From positions 1 through 64,000 of the forward strand of contig DJQB01000032.1 of NCBI GenBank assembly GCA_002439875.1: a stretch of DNA of 64,000 nucleotides. The letters are read 5' to 3'. Every line of letters begins with the position of its first letter. Position 1 is the stretch's first letter. The translations under genes and the position numbers were made by a program. This DNA is from Bacteroidales bacterium UBA6397 (lineage in GTDB: Bacteria > Bacteroidota > Bacteroidia > Bacteroidales > UBA932). Below the pieces are notes generated by a model. The model was given only the letters and a program-made list of their open reading frames with translations, was not told the DNA's origin and did no database searches. Below are positions 1-8,300 of this stretch, piece by piece.

Positions 1-746
1 AAGACCGAACTTCCGTCTTCCTGCACCGTCTCTTTTTGTGACCCGTGCAGCGGCAGCGTCCTGAAGTACTTGACCTGGTCTGGCACTACACGTATCCTGA
101 CATCCTCCGGAGTCTCCCCGACAATGACACCGAAGTAGTTCCGGAAATATTCCTCCGCATCGAAGTCCTTCGGAAGCTCGAACCTTTCCTCCAGTTCCTC
201 CATGTCCACGAAGCGATCCAATGAATATATCCGTAAACCCAAGTCGCTGTCGCCGAGCAGGTACCACCTCTGCTTGAAATACTTGACGCAGAAGGGCTTA
301 ATATTGAAGCAGTGCGGCTCAGGGTGTCTGAAGCTCTGGTAGCAGAGGCTGATCACCTTCGAGTCACGCATCGCGCTGATGACCTCGGTCAGGAACTTCT
401 CGCTTGACGGAATCTTCTCCACAAGGATCCTGTCCTTCATGTCCGAGTTCTCCTGAAGCACATTGTTCATGCACAGAGCGTGGAGCATCCAGTCGCCCGT
501 GTCATCGTTCCCGACGTTCGAGTGCCCTATGTAGAATCCGAGACTTCTGTCGTTAAGAATCTCTATTCCGAACATTCCTGCGATGGCGTCCTTATGGTTG
601 AAGAACGTCCTTTCCGACAACGGGTCACCGGTTTCGTTCAGCGGGCTGCGTCTCCATGCGTCGCTGATCTCCCTGAACGAGATCGACCCTCTCCGGTTGA
701 TCAGATCAACCAGCCAGATGTATCTTTTGAAATAATTTTTTGCCAT
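1..746 (-). CDS. WYL-domain transcriptional regulator, 3' end beyond window
   Basis: Minus-strand reading frame opening MAKNYFKRYIWLVDLINRRG and running off the left edge, so only about 248 residues are visible. The first ~65 residues look like a winged-helix DNA-binding part, followed by a region with RWYLLGDSDLGLRIYSLDR, which matches the WYL ligand-sensing fold (W-Y-L triad visible in RWYL). WYL proteins bind nucleotide or nucleic-acid ligands and often control stress, phage-defence or DNA-damage genes; that role is family knowledge and is not shown here. The ATG lies inside a TTGCCATGGCAA palindrome, and a perfect inverted repeat sits just upstream (759-795). Regulator identity is fairly sure; the target is unknown. 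Confidence 0.8.
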   Translation of the reverse strand, partial: MAKNYFKRYIWLVDLINRRGSISFREISDAWRRSPLNETGDPLSERTFFNHKDAIAGMFGIEILNDRSLGFYIGHSNVGNDDTGDWMLHALCMNNVLQENSDMKDRILVEKIPSSEKFLTEVISAMRDSKVISLCYQSFRHPEPHCFNIKPFCVKYFKQRWYLLGDSDLGLRIYSLDRFVDMEELEERFELPKDFDAEEYFRNYFGVIVGETPEDVRIRVVPDQVKYFRTLPLHGSQKETVQEDGSSV

Positions 747-758
747 GGCAAAAAGATA

Positions 759-795
759 ATTCTTTTTACTGAAAAAATATGGCAGTAAAAAGAAT
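759..795. promoter_or_regulatory. Perfect 13-bp inverted repeat upstream of WYL gene
   Basis: ATTCTTTTTACTG (759-771) is exactly mirrored by CAGTAAAAAGAAT (783-795) with an 11-nt loop. It begins 13 bp upstream of the WYL start codon, so it could be the regulator's own operator. It could also be a hairpin in the leader RNA. Confidence 0.4.
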
Positions 796-810
796 CACCT
801 TCAAAATCAG

Positions 811-953
811 TCTTTTCCCTGTGGCTCACCTCGGCAATCCGAACAAGTTCGATTGCTCTCGGTTTGTGCGCTGGGTTGAGAGTGAAAAACTTAAGGTTCG
901 ACTGTTTCTTCCAAAGAGGATAGCGGTGCTATCTGACTGGCGAAGCGAGAAGA
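811..953 (-). repeat. Dispersed repeat, copy 1
   Basis: Read on the minus strand, this ~140-bp segment aligns with 25904-26049 on the plus strand at roughly 80% identity by eye. Shared blocks include CAGTCAGA-AGCACCGC-ATCCTC, TTGGAAGAA, AGTTTTTC, TCGAACTT-TTCGGAT and CGAGGTGAG, ending in GGGAAAAGA. It supplies the C-terminal half of the small frame at 826-1068. No known element is recognised. Confidence 0.6.
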
Positions 954-1068
954 TCCCCACGGTCGCCTCCTCGCCCGTGCGGAACGTGCACACGATCAGC
1001 AGGCACAGCAGCACCAGCAGAATCGAAGCCAGTATGATCAGAAGCGAATTGCTTGTCTTGTACTTTAT
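826..1068 (-). pseudogene. Degenerate small membrane-protein frame
   Basis: An open frame with no ATG reads KYKTSNSLL then a strongly hydrophobic run (IILASILLVLLCLLIVC), i.e. one membrane helix with a basic N-terminus, followed by a polar tail made of dispersed repeat 1. The codon before KYK is ATA where ATG would be expected, and a TAG lies shortly upstream, so the start seems lost. It may be a remnant of a small membrane protein. Function not recognised. Confidence 0.3.
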
Positions 1069-1095
1069 AGTCCTTATAATCTATGAATATTTTGT

Positions 1096-1177
1096 TTCCG
1101 GGTGCGAAAAGCCCTGTTTTGCACCCGGAATGGATTATTAATAGCCTTTTGGGTGCAAATATGGCTATTCAGCACCC
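1096..1177. repeat. Two GGGTGC...GCACCC hairpins
   Basis: The first hairpin has perfect 10-bp arms TTCCGGGTGC (1096-1105) and GCACCCGGAA (1121-1130), with AAAA/TTTT pairing further in. The second has GGGTGC (1151-1156) and GCACCC (1172-1177). A third relative lies at 49117-49143. The second overlaps the stop codon of the GNAT remnant, so it may have ended that frame. Possibly a REP-like hairpin family or terminators. Confidence 0.5.
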
Positions 1178-1549
1178 GGTGATGGGGCTTTCATTACGGT
1201 TTCTTTCAGGTTCCGGAAAAATTCCTCGTACTCGTCTGGGGTTATCTGCCGTCCGGAAGACAGAACGACAAGTGGGTGAGGCTGATAATCCTCACGGTAG
1301 GCCGGATGTCTGTGCCGGAATCCGTTCTGCCGGAATCCGCATCTTTCATAGAATCTCAGCCTGGCCCTTGAGGTATCGTCCACGATCGGGTCTATCTCCA
1401 GAATGACGGTTTTCGGTGTCGAGGCGATGAAAGAGCCAAGCATCCGTGAGCCGTAGCCCTTCCCCCCTCAGCGTTGTGTCAACGGCAAGATGCTCGATGT
1501 AGATCTGGCGGTCAAACTCCCAGCAGGAGATGAACCCGATGGGGCATAA
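1165..1549 (-). pseudogene. GNAT acetyltransferase remnant, frameshifted and N-truncated
   Basis: Minus-strand coding reads GFISCWEFDRQIYIEHLAVD, then a +1 shift in a six-G run (plus-strand C-run 1462-1467), then resumes as KGYGSRMLGSF...RLRFYERCGFRQN. LRGKGYGSRML is the acetyl-CoA-binding loop of GNAT N-acyltransferases and YERCGF is the usual late motif. About 60 N-terminal residues normally ahead of GFIS are missing. Removing one G restores the frame. Upstream of ~1549 nothing of the family is visible, so this is probably dead. Confidence 0.7.
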
Positions 1550-1639
1550 AAAAGAGAAGTTGCAATAATGTATATGAGGAATGCGCTTTGAGTTTAGGCT
1601 GAAAGCGAATCCTTGTTATATTGCCATTTATTGTGAATT

Positions 1640-3013
1640 CTATGGCAGGGTCGGCTCAGGGATGACGAGGTCTTCTTCCGGGGTGTTGTCTTGCTTGAGG
1701 AACATCACGTAGTAGATGGGGAGGTAGGTGATTCCGCGCTCCTTGTGGACATTCTGTTCGTTGCTTAGAACGATGGCGTTTTTGATGTGGTAGTCGGGGG
1801 TGTCAAGGAAGGTGTCCAGAGCACTGTGGACCTTGTAGTCCTTACCGGATTTGACCTCGACCGGAAGGACTGTGAGATTGTCATAGTCATCAATCAGGAA
1901 ATCAACCTTACCACGCTGCTTGTTGTCATAGTAGTGCAGGGTGAATCCGTGTGCGTGGAGTTCCTGCGCCACGACGGACTCATAGACTGAACCGAGATTG
2001 ACGCTGCGTTCATCTCCAAGCACAGCATTGATGTTAGTCCTGTATAGGATATCGGTTAATATTCCTACATCGCTGAGATATAGTTTGATAAGGTTCTTGC
2101 TCTCGGATTCCTTCAGCGGGAACTTAGGATTGCTGATGGCTTGGGCCGAGAGGGCGACACCGGAATTGACCAGATAGTCAAACTCGTCTGAGTAGTCGCT
2201 GAACTGCTTGTGGCCGGCGGTCTGCTCGATGTTCTTCACGATGATACGTTTCTTCTTGTTCTCCATGTTGGACGGAATCATGTCGTAGATCTTGCGTATG
2301 ACCAGTTTCTTCTCGTCATCGTATTGCGATGCGTCCAACTTGTACAAGGCGTGGATGTCACGTTGGATCTTCCTGACTTGGGCGATGTTCCTGCTTCCTA
2401 TGAACTTGTTGATGGCATCCGGCATTCCTCCCACCAGAAGATAGATCTTGAACTGCTGGAGCATATAGTTGTGCAGGGAATCGTTCAGCGGCTTTCTATC
2501 GTTGAAATATTCTCGTATCCCATCAATTGTTTCCTGGCCGCATCCCATCGCCAGAAGAAATTCCTCAAAGTCCAACGGGTACATCTGCTCAATTGCTATA
2601 CTGCCGATAGGCACAGATGGAGTTTGCGCCAATGCCATACCTAATTCCGAACCGCTGGCGATGTACCTGTATCTGCCGTCCTCGTTCAGGAATTTGAGCA
2701 TTGTCATCAGGTGCGGATAATTTTGAATCTCATCAAGAAAGACAATCGTGTTGTCCCGGCTGCCTAATTTGTTCCCGGCAATCGCGCCCAATTGCAGGAA
2801 AAACTCCTCTATGCTGCGGACAGACGCGAATATCCGGGGACCCTCCTTGTCTGCTTTCAGGTTTATCTCCACATAATTCTTGAAAAGCTTGTTGCCGACA
2901 TACCTTATCAGGTACGATTTGCCTATCTGCCTGGCTCCATTGACAAGCATTATCTTATGAGGTTCGTTCCGTAGAAATTCTTCCAGACGTGATGCGAATT
3001 TTCTGTATAGCAT
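1640..3013 (-). CDS. AAA_14/DUF4143 ATPase
   Basis: About 457 residues from MLYRKFASRLEEFL (start at 3013); an in-frame ATG at 3055 would add an unlikely hydrophobic leader. Walker A is GARQIGKS and Walker B is TIVFLDEIQN, both in the N-terminal half. The C-terminal part reads LPVEVKSGKDYKVHSALDTF, the D-E-x-K-type nuclease-like motif of DUF4143. This large Bacteroidetes family has no firm role; links to toxin-like or mobile functions are suggestions only. A conserved repeat (3073-3120) lies directly upstream and is shared with the region upstream of the second ATPase here. Confidence 0.85.
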   Translation of the reverse strand: MLYRKFASRLEEFLRNEPHKIMLVNGARQIGKSYLIRYVGNKLFKNYVEINLKADKEGPRIFASVRSIEEFFLQLGAIAGNKLGSRDNTIVFLDEIQNYPHLMTMLKFLNEDGRYRYIASGSELGMALAQTPSVPIGSIAIEQMYPLDFEEFLLAMGCGQETIDGIREYFNDRKPLNDSLHNYMLQQFKIYLLVGGMPDAINKFIGSRNIAQVRKIQRDIHALYKLDASQYDDEKKLVIRKIYDMIPSNMENKKKRIIVKNIEQTAGHKQFSDYSDEFDYLVNSGVALSAQAISNPKFPLKESESKNLIKLYLSDVGILTDILYRTNINAVLGDERSVNLGSVYESVVAQELHAHGFTLHYYDNKQRGKVDFLIDDYDNLTVLPVEVKSGKDYKVHSALDTFLDTPDYHIKNAIVLSNEQNVHKERGITYLPIYYVMFLKQDNTPEEDLVIPEPTLP

Positions 3014-3072
3014 ACTCTTTGTACAAAATATATATGCGAATATACAATAAATCAATTGAATAACAAATGCTA

Positions 3073-3152
3073 TCGGGAATTATTCCGAGTTTTAGAGGGG
3101 CTAAATCGGGACTTTTTCCGTATTTTTGCCTATTGAAATCGGGAATTATTCT
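3073..3152. repeat. TCGGGAATTATTCCG repeat, copy A (plus a partial unit)
   Basis: TCGGGAATTATTCCG followed by AGTTTTAGAGGGGCT and AATCGGGACTTTTTCCG (3073-3120) recurs almost exactly at 5149-5195. A partial unit, AATCGGGAATTATTC, follows at 3137-3151. GGAATTATTCC is itself an inverted repeat. The position, 60 bp upstream of the ATPase start on the minus strand, suggests a promoter or operator element. Confidence 0.6.
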
Positions 3153-3289
3153 GTGATCTTCTGAGATCAGATTTATTTAAAATACATCCCGGTTTGCTAG
3201 ATAGGACATTCGGTCATATACCGTCTTTCTATATTCATTTTAAGTATTCTTTGCATTATTTCACACTGTATCCAAACAATACTGTTTGT

Positions 3290-3442
3290 ATGATGACGGA
3301 AAATTTTGATGACAAAATACAGAATCCTCATGATCCTCAAGGTTATTATTTCTCAATTAATGATATAGAAACTAAAGAACAACTTATTAATCAGCTTGAT
3401 AAGAGAATTAGTGACATGCAAAATGAATATGAAATAGTTTAA
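3290..3442 (+). CDS. Small hypothetical protein
   Basis: A 50-residue frame starting MMTENFDDKIQN. It is hydrophilic, acidic and predicted helical near the end (ETKEQLINQLDKRISDMQNEYE, a possible short coiled coil). The local DNA is clearly more A+T-rich than neighbouring genes, which fits recent acquisition or non-coding drift. No family recognised. A longer start at 3194 adds 32 residues without obvious support. Confidence 0.35.
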   Translation: MMTENFDDKIQNPHDPQGYYFSINDIETKEQLINQLDKRISDMQNEYEIV

Positions 3443-3573
3443 TGTCAGCCACAGACTGGAACAGTTGGATGGATAGCTGTTCCAGAATAGTATGCGGCCT
3501 AAAATGACTTAAGTAATTAATTTTCAAAGGTTAAACGTGAGTTTTGGGCAGGGTGAGATTCTTTCAATACATT

Positions 3574-4779
3574 CTAATACAAAAAACCGAACAGCCAAAG
3601 TGGGATTCTTGCTCCGTAACCTGTCTCAATACCGTCTATGGCGAGGAAACTGTCTGGAATGTCGGCTATTTGTGAGAAGTCTTTAGAAGGGCCTCCTACT
3701 TCCACTCTCAGCTTTCCGTCTATCAGAAAATCTCCGGCGTGACTAGAGCGGACATCGTGGGTGTTGCCGACTTGGTTGAAGAAAAAAGTTTCTCGGAGAT
3801 TGCCCTCATTGACGCTGGAGCCGAGAGCGTACATCAGATTTGTGTTGTCAAGATAGATTATATCCGGATTCACAAGCCTTTTGTAACTCTTCATCTCGGT
3901 GGTGAGGAGTCGTAATATGGCGGCCTTGTCAAGCAGATACATCATTTTCAGACACGAGTCACGTGTCGAGTTTATCGCGGATGCTAGCTTCTCGGTGGTC
4001 GGTTGCAGTGGTACATGTTCTGCGATAATCATAAGAAGTCTCTGTGTCTTTTCTATAGTCGCGTAATTCACATCAAGAACTGCCGGCAAATCGTTTTCTA
4101 TCACCAGTTTGGCGGTCTCCGCCAACCTTATAAGGAAATCATTCTTCGCATCTGTGAAGTAAGGATAATATCCTATTTTCAGGTACTTGTCAAACATCTT
4201 GAGAACCTTTGTCTTTCCGCAGATGTCCATGGCTATCGAGACATGGTTCTGAATGATGTCCGAGAGTTGCAGCGGCTCATATTCAAGGGTCCCCGTGTAT
4301 TTAAGATATTCCCTGAAAGACAGTCCGTCGAGGCGGTAGGGTGTCTGCCTCCTTGCAAGGTCAGTGCTTGACTTTTCTATCTCAAGCATAGATGAACCGG
4401 TGTATACAATTCTCAAGTCTGCGAACTCGTCGTAGAAAGTTTTCAGAGACTGACTCCAATCCTTATACTTGTGTACTTCGTCAATGTAGATTTCCGTGAT
4501 ACCGTGGGTATAAAGGTATTCGACCAGTTCTTCAAGGGAATGGTTTCTGAACCAAAGATGATCCAGCGTGATGTAAAACGTATCGTCGATGTTCTTGTAT
4601 TTTTCCAATATCCGTTGAAGAAGAAGCGTGGTTTTCCCAACGCCTCTGGCACCCTTTATCCCGATAATTCTGGCGCCCCAGTTGATTTGGTTAAAAAGGT
4701 ATCTTTTAAATTTAAGATTCACTCGTTTAATCTTCTGGTGGTAGTAGTTCACCAATGGCTGTATGTCAGAACTTTGCAT
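3574..4779 (-). CDS. AAA family ATPase (AAA_14 type)
   Basis: 401 residues from MQSSDIQPLVNYYHQ (start 4779). The frame is open to 4926, but the extra 49 residues look untranslated. Walker A is GIKGARGVGKTTLL and Walker B is ITEIYIDEVHKY, followed by a sensor-like IVYTGSSMLE. The tail ends AIDGIETGYGARIPLWLFGFLY, the typical closing segment of this ATPase family, with RVEVGG in place of the VEVK of the first ATPase. Function unknown. It is not obviously in an operon with 1640-3013, because about 560 bp of A+T-rich sequence separates them. Confidence 0.8.
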   Translation of the reverse strand: MQSSDIQPLVNYYHQKIKRVNLKFKRYLFNQINWGARIIGIKGARGVGKTTLLLQRILEKYKNIDDTFYITLDHLWFRNHSLEELVEYLYTHGITEIYIDEVHKYKDWSQSLKTFYDEFADLRIVYTGSSMLEIEKSSTDLARRQTPYRLDGLSFREYLKYTGTLEYEPLQLSDIIQNHVSIAMDICGKTKVLKMFDKYLKIGYYPYFTDAKNDFLIRLAETAKLVIENDLPAVLDVNYATIEKTQRLLMIIAEHVPLQPTTEKLASAINSTRDSCLKMMYLLDKAAILRLLTTEMKSYKRLVNPDIIYLDNTNLMYALGSSVNEGNLRETFFFNQVGNTHDVRSSHAGDFLIDGKLRVEVGGPSKDFSQIADIPDSFLAIDGIETGYGARIPLWLFGFLY

Positions 4780-4966
4780 GATTGTGCCGATATTTTTACA
4801 AATATACAAAAACACTTTTGAAAAAGCGAATATTTTGGATATAATCACTTTTTGAAAAGTGGGCGGCTGAAGGCGTTTCGTAATATTTATACGCAGAAAC
4901 CGCATCGATACTCGCCACTGCCGCAAAATGGCAACTTGGTGGCCTATCTTTGCGAAAAGATTATGG

Positions 4967-5128
4967 ATGAATATGAGAATAGTCTACATCTCGGACACCC
5001 ACACGGAGTTGCTGGATGAATATGCCACCGACGGTAACGTTGTGCCGGAAGAAGAGATTACCGGGAAAATCGATGCTATCAAGAATGCACTCGGGAAGGG
5101 CAAGGACATCAAAGCCGCGAGTCCTTGA
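4967..5128 (+). pseudogene. Truncated metallophosphoesterase-like N-terminus
   Basis: The frame opens MNMRIVYISDTHTELL, where ISDTH is the D-x-H metal-binding start of calcineurin-like phosphoesterases. The remaining residues (VVPEEEITGKIDAIKNALGKGKDIKAASP) do not continue that family, and no further metal motifs follow. A TATCTTTG box at 4945-4952 sits just upstream, as expected for a real start. Most likely a gene start joined to unrelated sequence by deletion. Confidence 0.35.
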
Positions 5129-5148
5129 AGTCGCATGCTGGAATCCTG

Positions 5149-5195
5149 TCGGGAATTATTCCGAGTTTTGAGGGGCTGAATCGGGACTTTTTCCG
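5149..5195. repeat. TCGGGAATTATTCCG repeat, copy B
   Basis: Near-identical to 3073-3120 (AGTTTTGAGGGGCTG here versus AGTTTTAGAGGGGCT). It ends in AATCGGGACTTTTTCCG about 30 bp before the dnaE promoter elements. Confidence 0.6.
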
Positions 5196-5224
5196 GAGTG
5201 TTGATAACTTTTCGGGGAGGGCTG

Positions 5225-5256
5225 CTTTGCGGGGATAGGGTTTTTCGGTATCTTTG
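5225..5256 (+). promoter_or_regulatory. Promoter for dnaE
   Basis: TTTG at 5225 and TATCTTTG at 5249-5256, about 20 bp apart, fit the Bacteroidetes -33 (TTG) / -7 (TAnnTTTG) consensus. The dnaE ATG is 84 bp downstream. Confidence 0.65.
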
Positions 5257-5339
5257 TACTGTCACAATCTGCCGGATGCCGGAAGGGAAAATCGATGCCG
5301 TGCAGATTTGTTTTGATGATTGAAAATTGACTTGTCGCC

Positions 5340-8300
5340 ATGGCCTTTGTTCACCTTCACGTCCACACGCAATACTCGATTCTTGACGGTTTCTCCACAA
5401 TCTCGACTCTGTTTGACAGGGCCGAGGAGATGGGAATGCCTGCCCTGGCCATTACAGACCATGGTAACATGTACGGAGTCAAGGAGTTCTTCAAGTTCGC
5501 GAACAAGCATGTGGACAAGGCGACCGGACATTTCAAGGTCAAGCCTATCATCGGGTGCGAGGTCTATGTGACACGCCACTACGACCCGAAGCTCAAGGAC
5601 AGCGAGCACCGGTCATATTACCACCTCATCCTGCTGGCCAAGAACTTCGAAGGGTACAAGAATCTGATGAAGATCGTGTCCCTTGGACACATCGAGGGTC
5701 TTTACTACGGCAAACCTAGGGTCTCGCACGAGATCATAGAGAAGTACCACGAGAACCTGATCTGCTGCTCCGCCTGCCTTGCGGGCGAGATCCCGAAGAA
5801 CATCGTTGCCGGCAAGATGGACGAGGCGAGAAAGGCGATAGAGTGGCACAGGAATGTCTTCGGGGATGATTACTACCTTGAGGTGATGCTCCACAAGACA
5901 GAGGTTCCAGGGCTTTCTCTGGAGGTTTACGATGAGCAAAAGATCAGCAATGAGGGAATATTCCAGCTTGCTAAGGAGATGGGAGTCAAGGTTGTGGCGA
6001 CCAACGACGTCCACTTCGTCAACAAGGAGGACGGCCCTGCGCACGACCACCTTATCTGCCTGAACACCGGCAAGAAGATCAACGAGGAGCCGCGCCTCCA
6101 CTACACCCAGCAGGAGTACCTCAAGAGCGAGGAGGAGATGGCCGCTCTGTTCCCAGGTCATCCTGAGGTGCTGGAGAACACCCTTGAGATAGCCTCAAAG
6201 GTTGAGGAATATCAGATCGACCGTGACCACGTGCTTCCAAAGTACCAGATTGACCAGGCCTTCCTTGACGATCTGGACAACTATCTGGAGATGTACAAGG
6301 ATGTCATCGAGGTCGGCAAGTGCGACAAGAAGGGCAATTACCGGGGCGATGAGTTCTGCAAGTCGGTGGCCTATCTCTGCCATATAACCTACGAGGGAGC
6401 CAAAAAACGCTACGGTGACACGCTTAACGCGGAGCAGGCCGAGCGAATCGACTTTGAGCTCAAGACCATCTGCCGTATGGGCTTCCCGGACTACTTCCTG
6501 ATCGTGCAGGACTACATCGCGGCTTCAAGGGCGAAGGGGAGCATGGTCGGTCCTGGCCGTGGCTCCGCTGCGGGATCCGTGGTGGCCTACTGCTTGGGAA
6601 TCACTAACTTGGATCCGATCAAATACCAGCTCCTGTTCGAGCGTTTCCTGAATCCGGACCGAATCTCGATGCCGGATATTGACGTGGATTTCGAGGACCT
6701 GTCCCTTGCCCATAAATATGTCGAGGACTCCTACGGTAAGGATCACGTTTCCCGCGTGATCACCTTCGGCACGATGCTCGCCAAGGGAGCCATAAAGGAC
6801 GTGGCCCGAATCCACGACCTGTCGATTGACGAGTCCAACCGCCTTTCAGGAATGGTGCCGGACCGCCTCAGCGAGAAGGTGGAGAAGGAATATCTCTACA
6901 ACCCGAAACTGGATGATCTGAGGCCGGGATTCAAGGTGGTGGAAAAGGACGTTGAGGTAGATGATCCTGACAATCCCGGTCAGAAGAAGACTATCAAGAA
7001 GACCTACCAGAGGGGAATGGAGGACACGGATGTCAAGATCACCCTCAAGAACTGCTACCGGCTTGTGCCTGAGTTCAAGGAGGAACTGGAGAACGGCACA
7101 CCGCAGGTCAAGGAGGTCCTGAAATTCGCCCTGCAACTGGAGGGCTGCATCCGTCAGGTCGGAATGCACGCCTGCGCCACGATCATCGGACGAGGCAACC
7201 TGACCGATTATATTCCTATCTGCCTCTCGATGGACAAGGAGACAGGGCAATATGTCTGGACTTCGCAGTACGATGGCCACTACATCGAGGAGGTCGGAAT
7301 GCTCAAGATGGACTTCTTGGGGCTCAACACCCTGTCCATCATCCACAAGTGCCTTGACAACATCAAGTTGCGCTTCGGCACTGACATCGACATCGAGGCG
7401 ATTCCGATTGACGACAAGCCGACTTACGAACTCTATGGCCACGGCGACACGGACAGCGTCTTCCAGTTTGAGTCCGAGGGCATGAAGACCTGGCTCCAGA
7501 GGCTGCACCCGGAGCGTTTCGAGGACCTCATTGCGATGAACGCGCTTTACAGGCCGGGGCCAATGGACTATATCCCTGACTTCGTGGACAGAAAACTGGG
7601 CCTGAAGCCTATTGAATATGACCTCCCGGAGATGGAGGAATTCCTCAAGGACACCTACGGTGTCACGGTCTATCAGGAGCAGGTGATGCTTCTTTCCCAG
7701 AAACTGGCCGGATTCACGAAGGGCCAGGCGGACAAGCTCCGTAAGGCGATGGGCAAGAAGCAGATTGCCATCCTGAACGAGCTCAAGGACAAGTTCATGG
7801 AGGGCGGTAAGGCCAACGGACATCCGGAGAAGATGCTCGACAAGATCTGGAAGGACTGGGAGAAGTTCGCACAGTACGCCTTCAACAAGTCCCACGCGAC
7901 CTGCTATGCTTGGGTGTCCTACCAGACCGGCTGGCTGAAGTGCCACTATCCGGCCGAGTTCTTCGCCGCCAACCTCTCCTGCAACCTGTCTAACATGCCG
8001 GAGATCAAGAAGATCCTGACGGACTGTAAGGTTCATAAAATCAAAGTGTTGAATCCGGATGTGAATGAATCATATTCACACTTTACCGTAAATAAAGAGG
8101 GCAACATCCGTTTCGGACTGAAAGGAATCAGGAGTTTCGGTTCCAATGTAGCGGAGGCAATCATTGCGGACAGAACCGCCAATGGAACCTACGCGGACAT
8201 ATTCGACTTTGTTGAGAGACTTGGCAACTCGCTGGGCAGAAAGGCGATAGAGTGCCTTGTATATTCAGGAGGTTTCGATTCCTTCGGCATCCGGCGCAGG

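Noticed and set aside
6846..8036. Long minus-strand open frame inside dnaE (396 codons)
   Set aside because: Shadow of the dnaE codon pattern; the translated sequence has no family features and the sense gene is certain.
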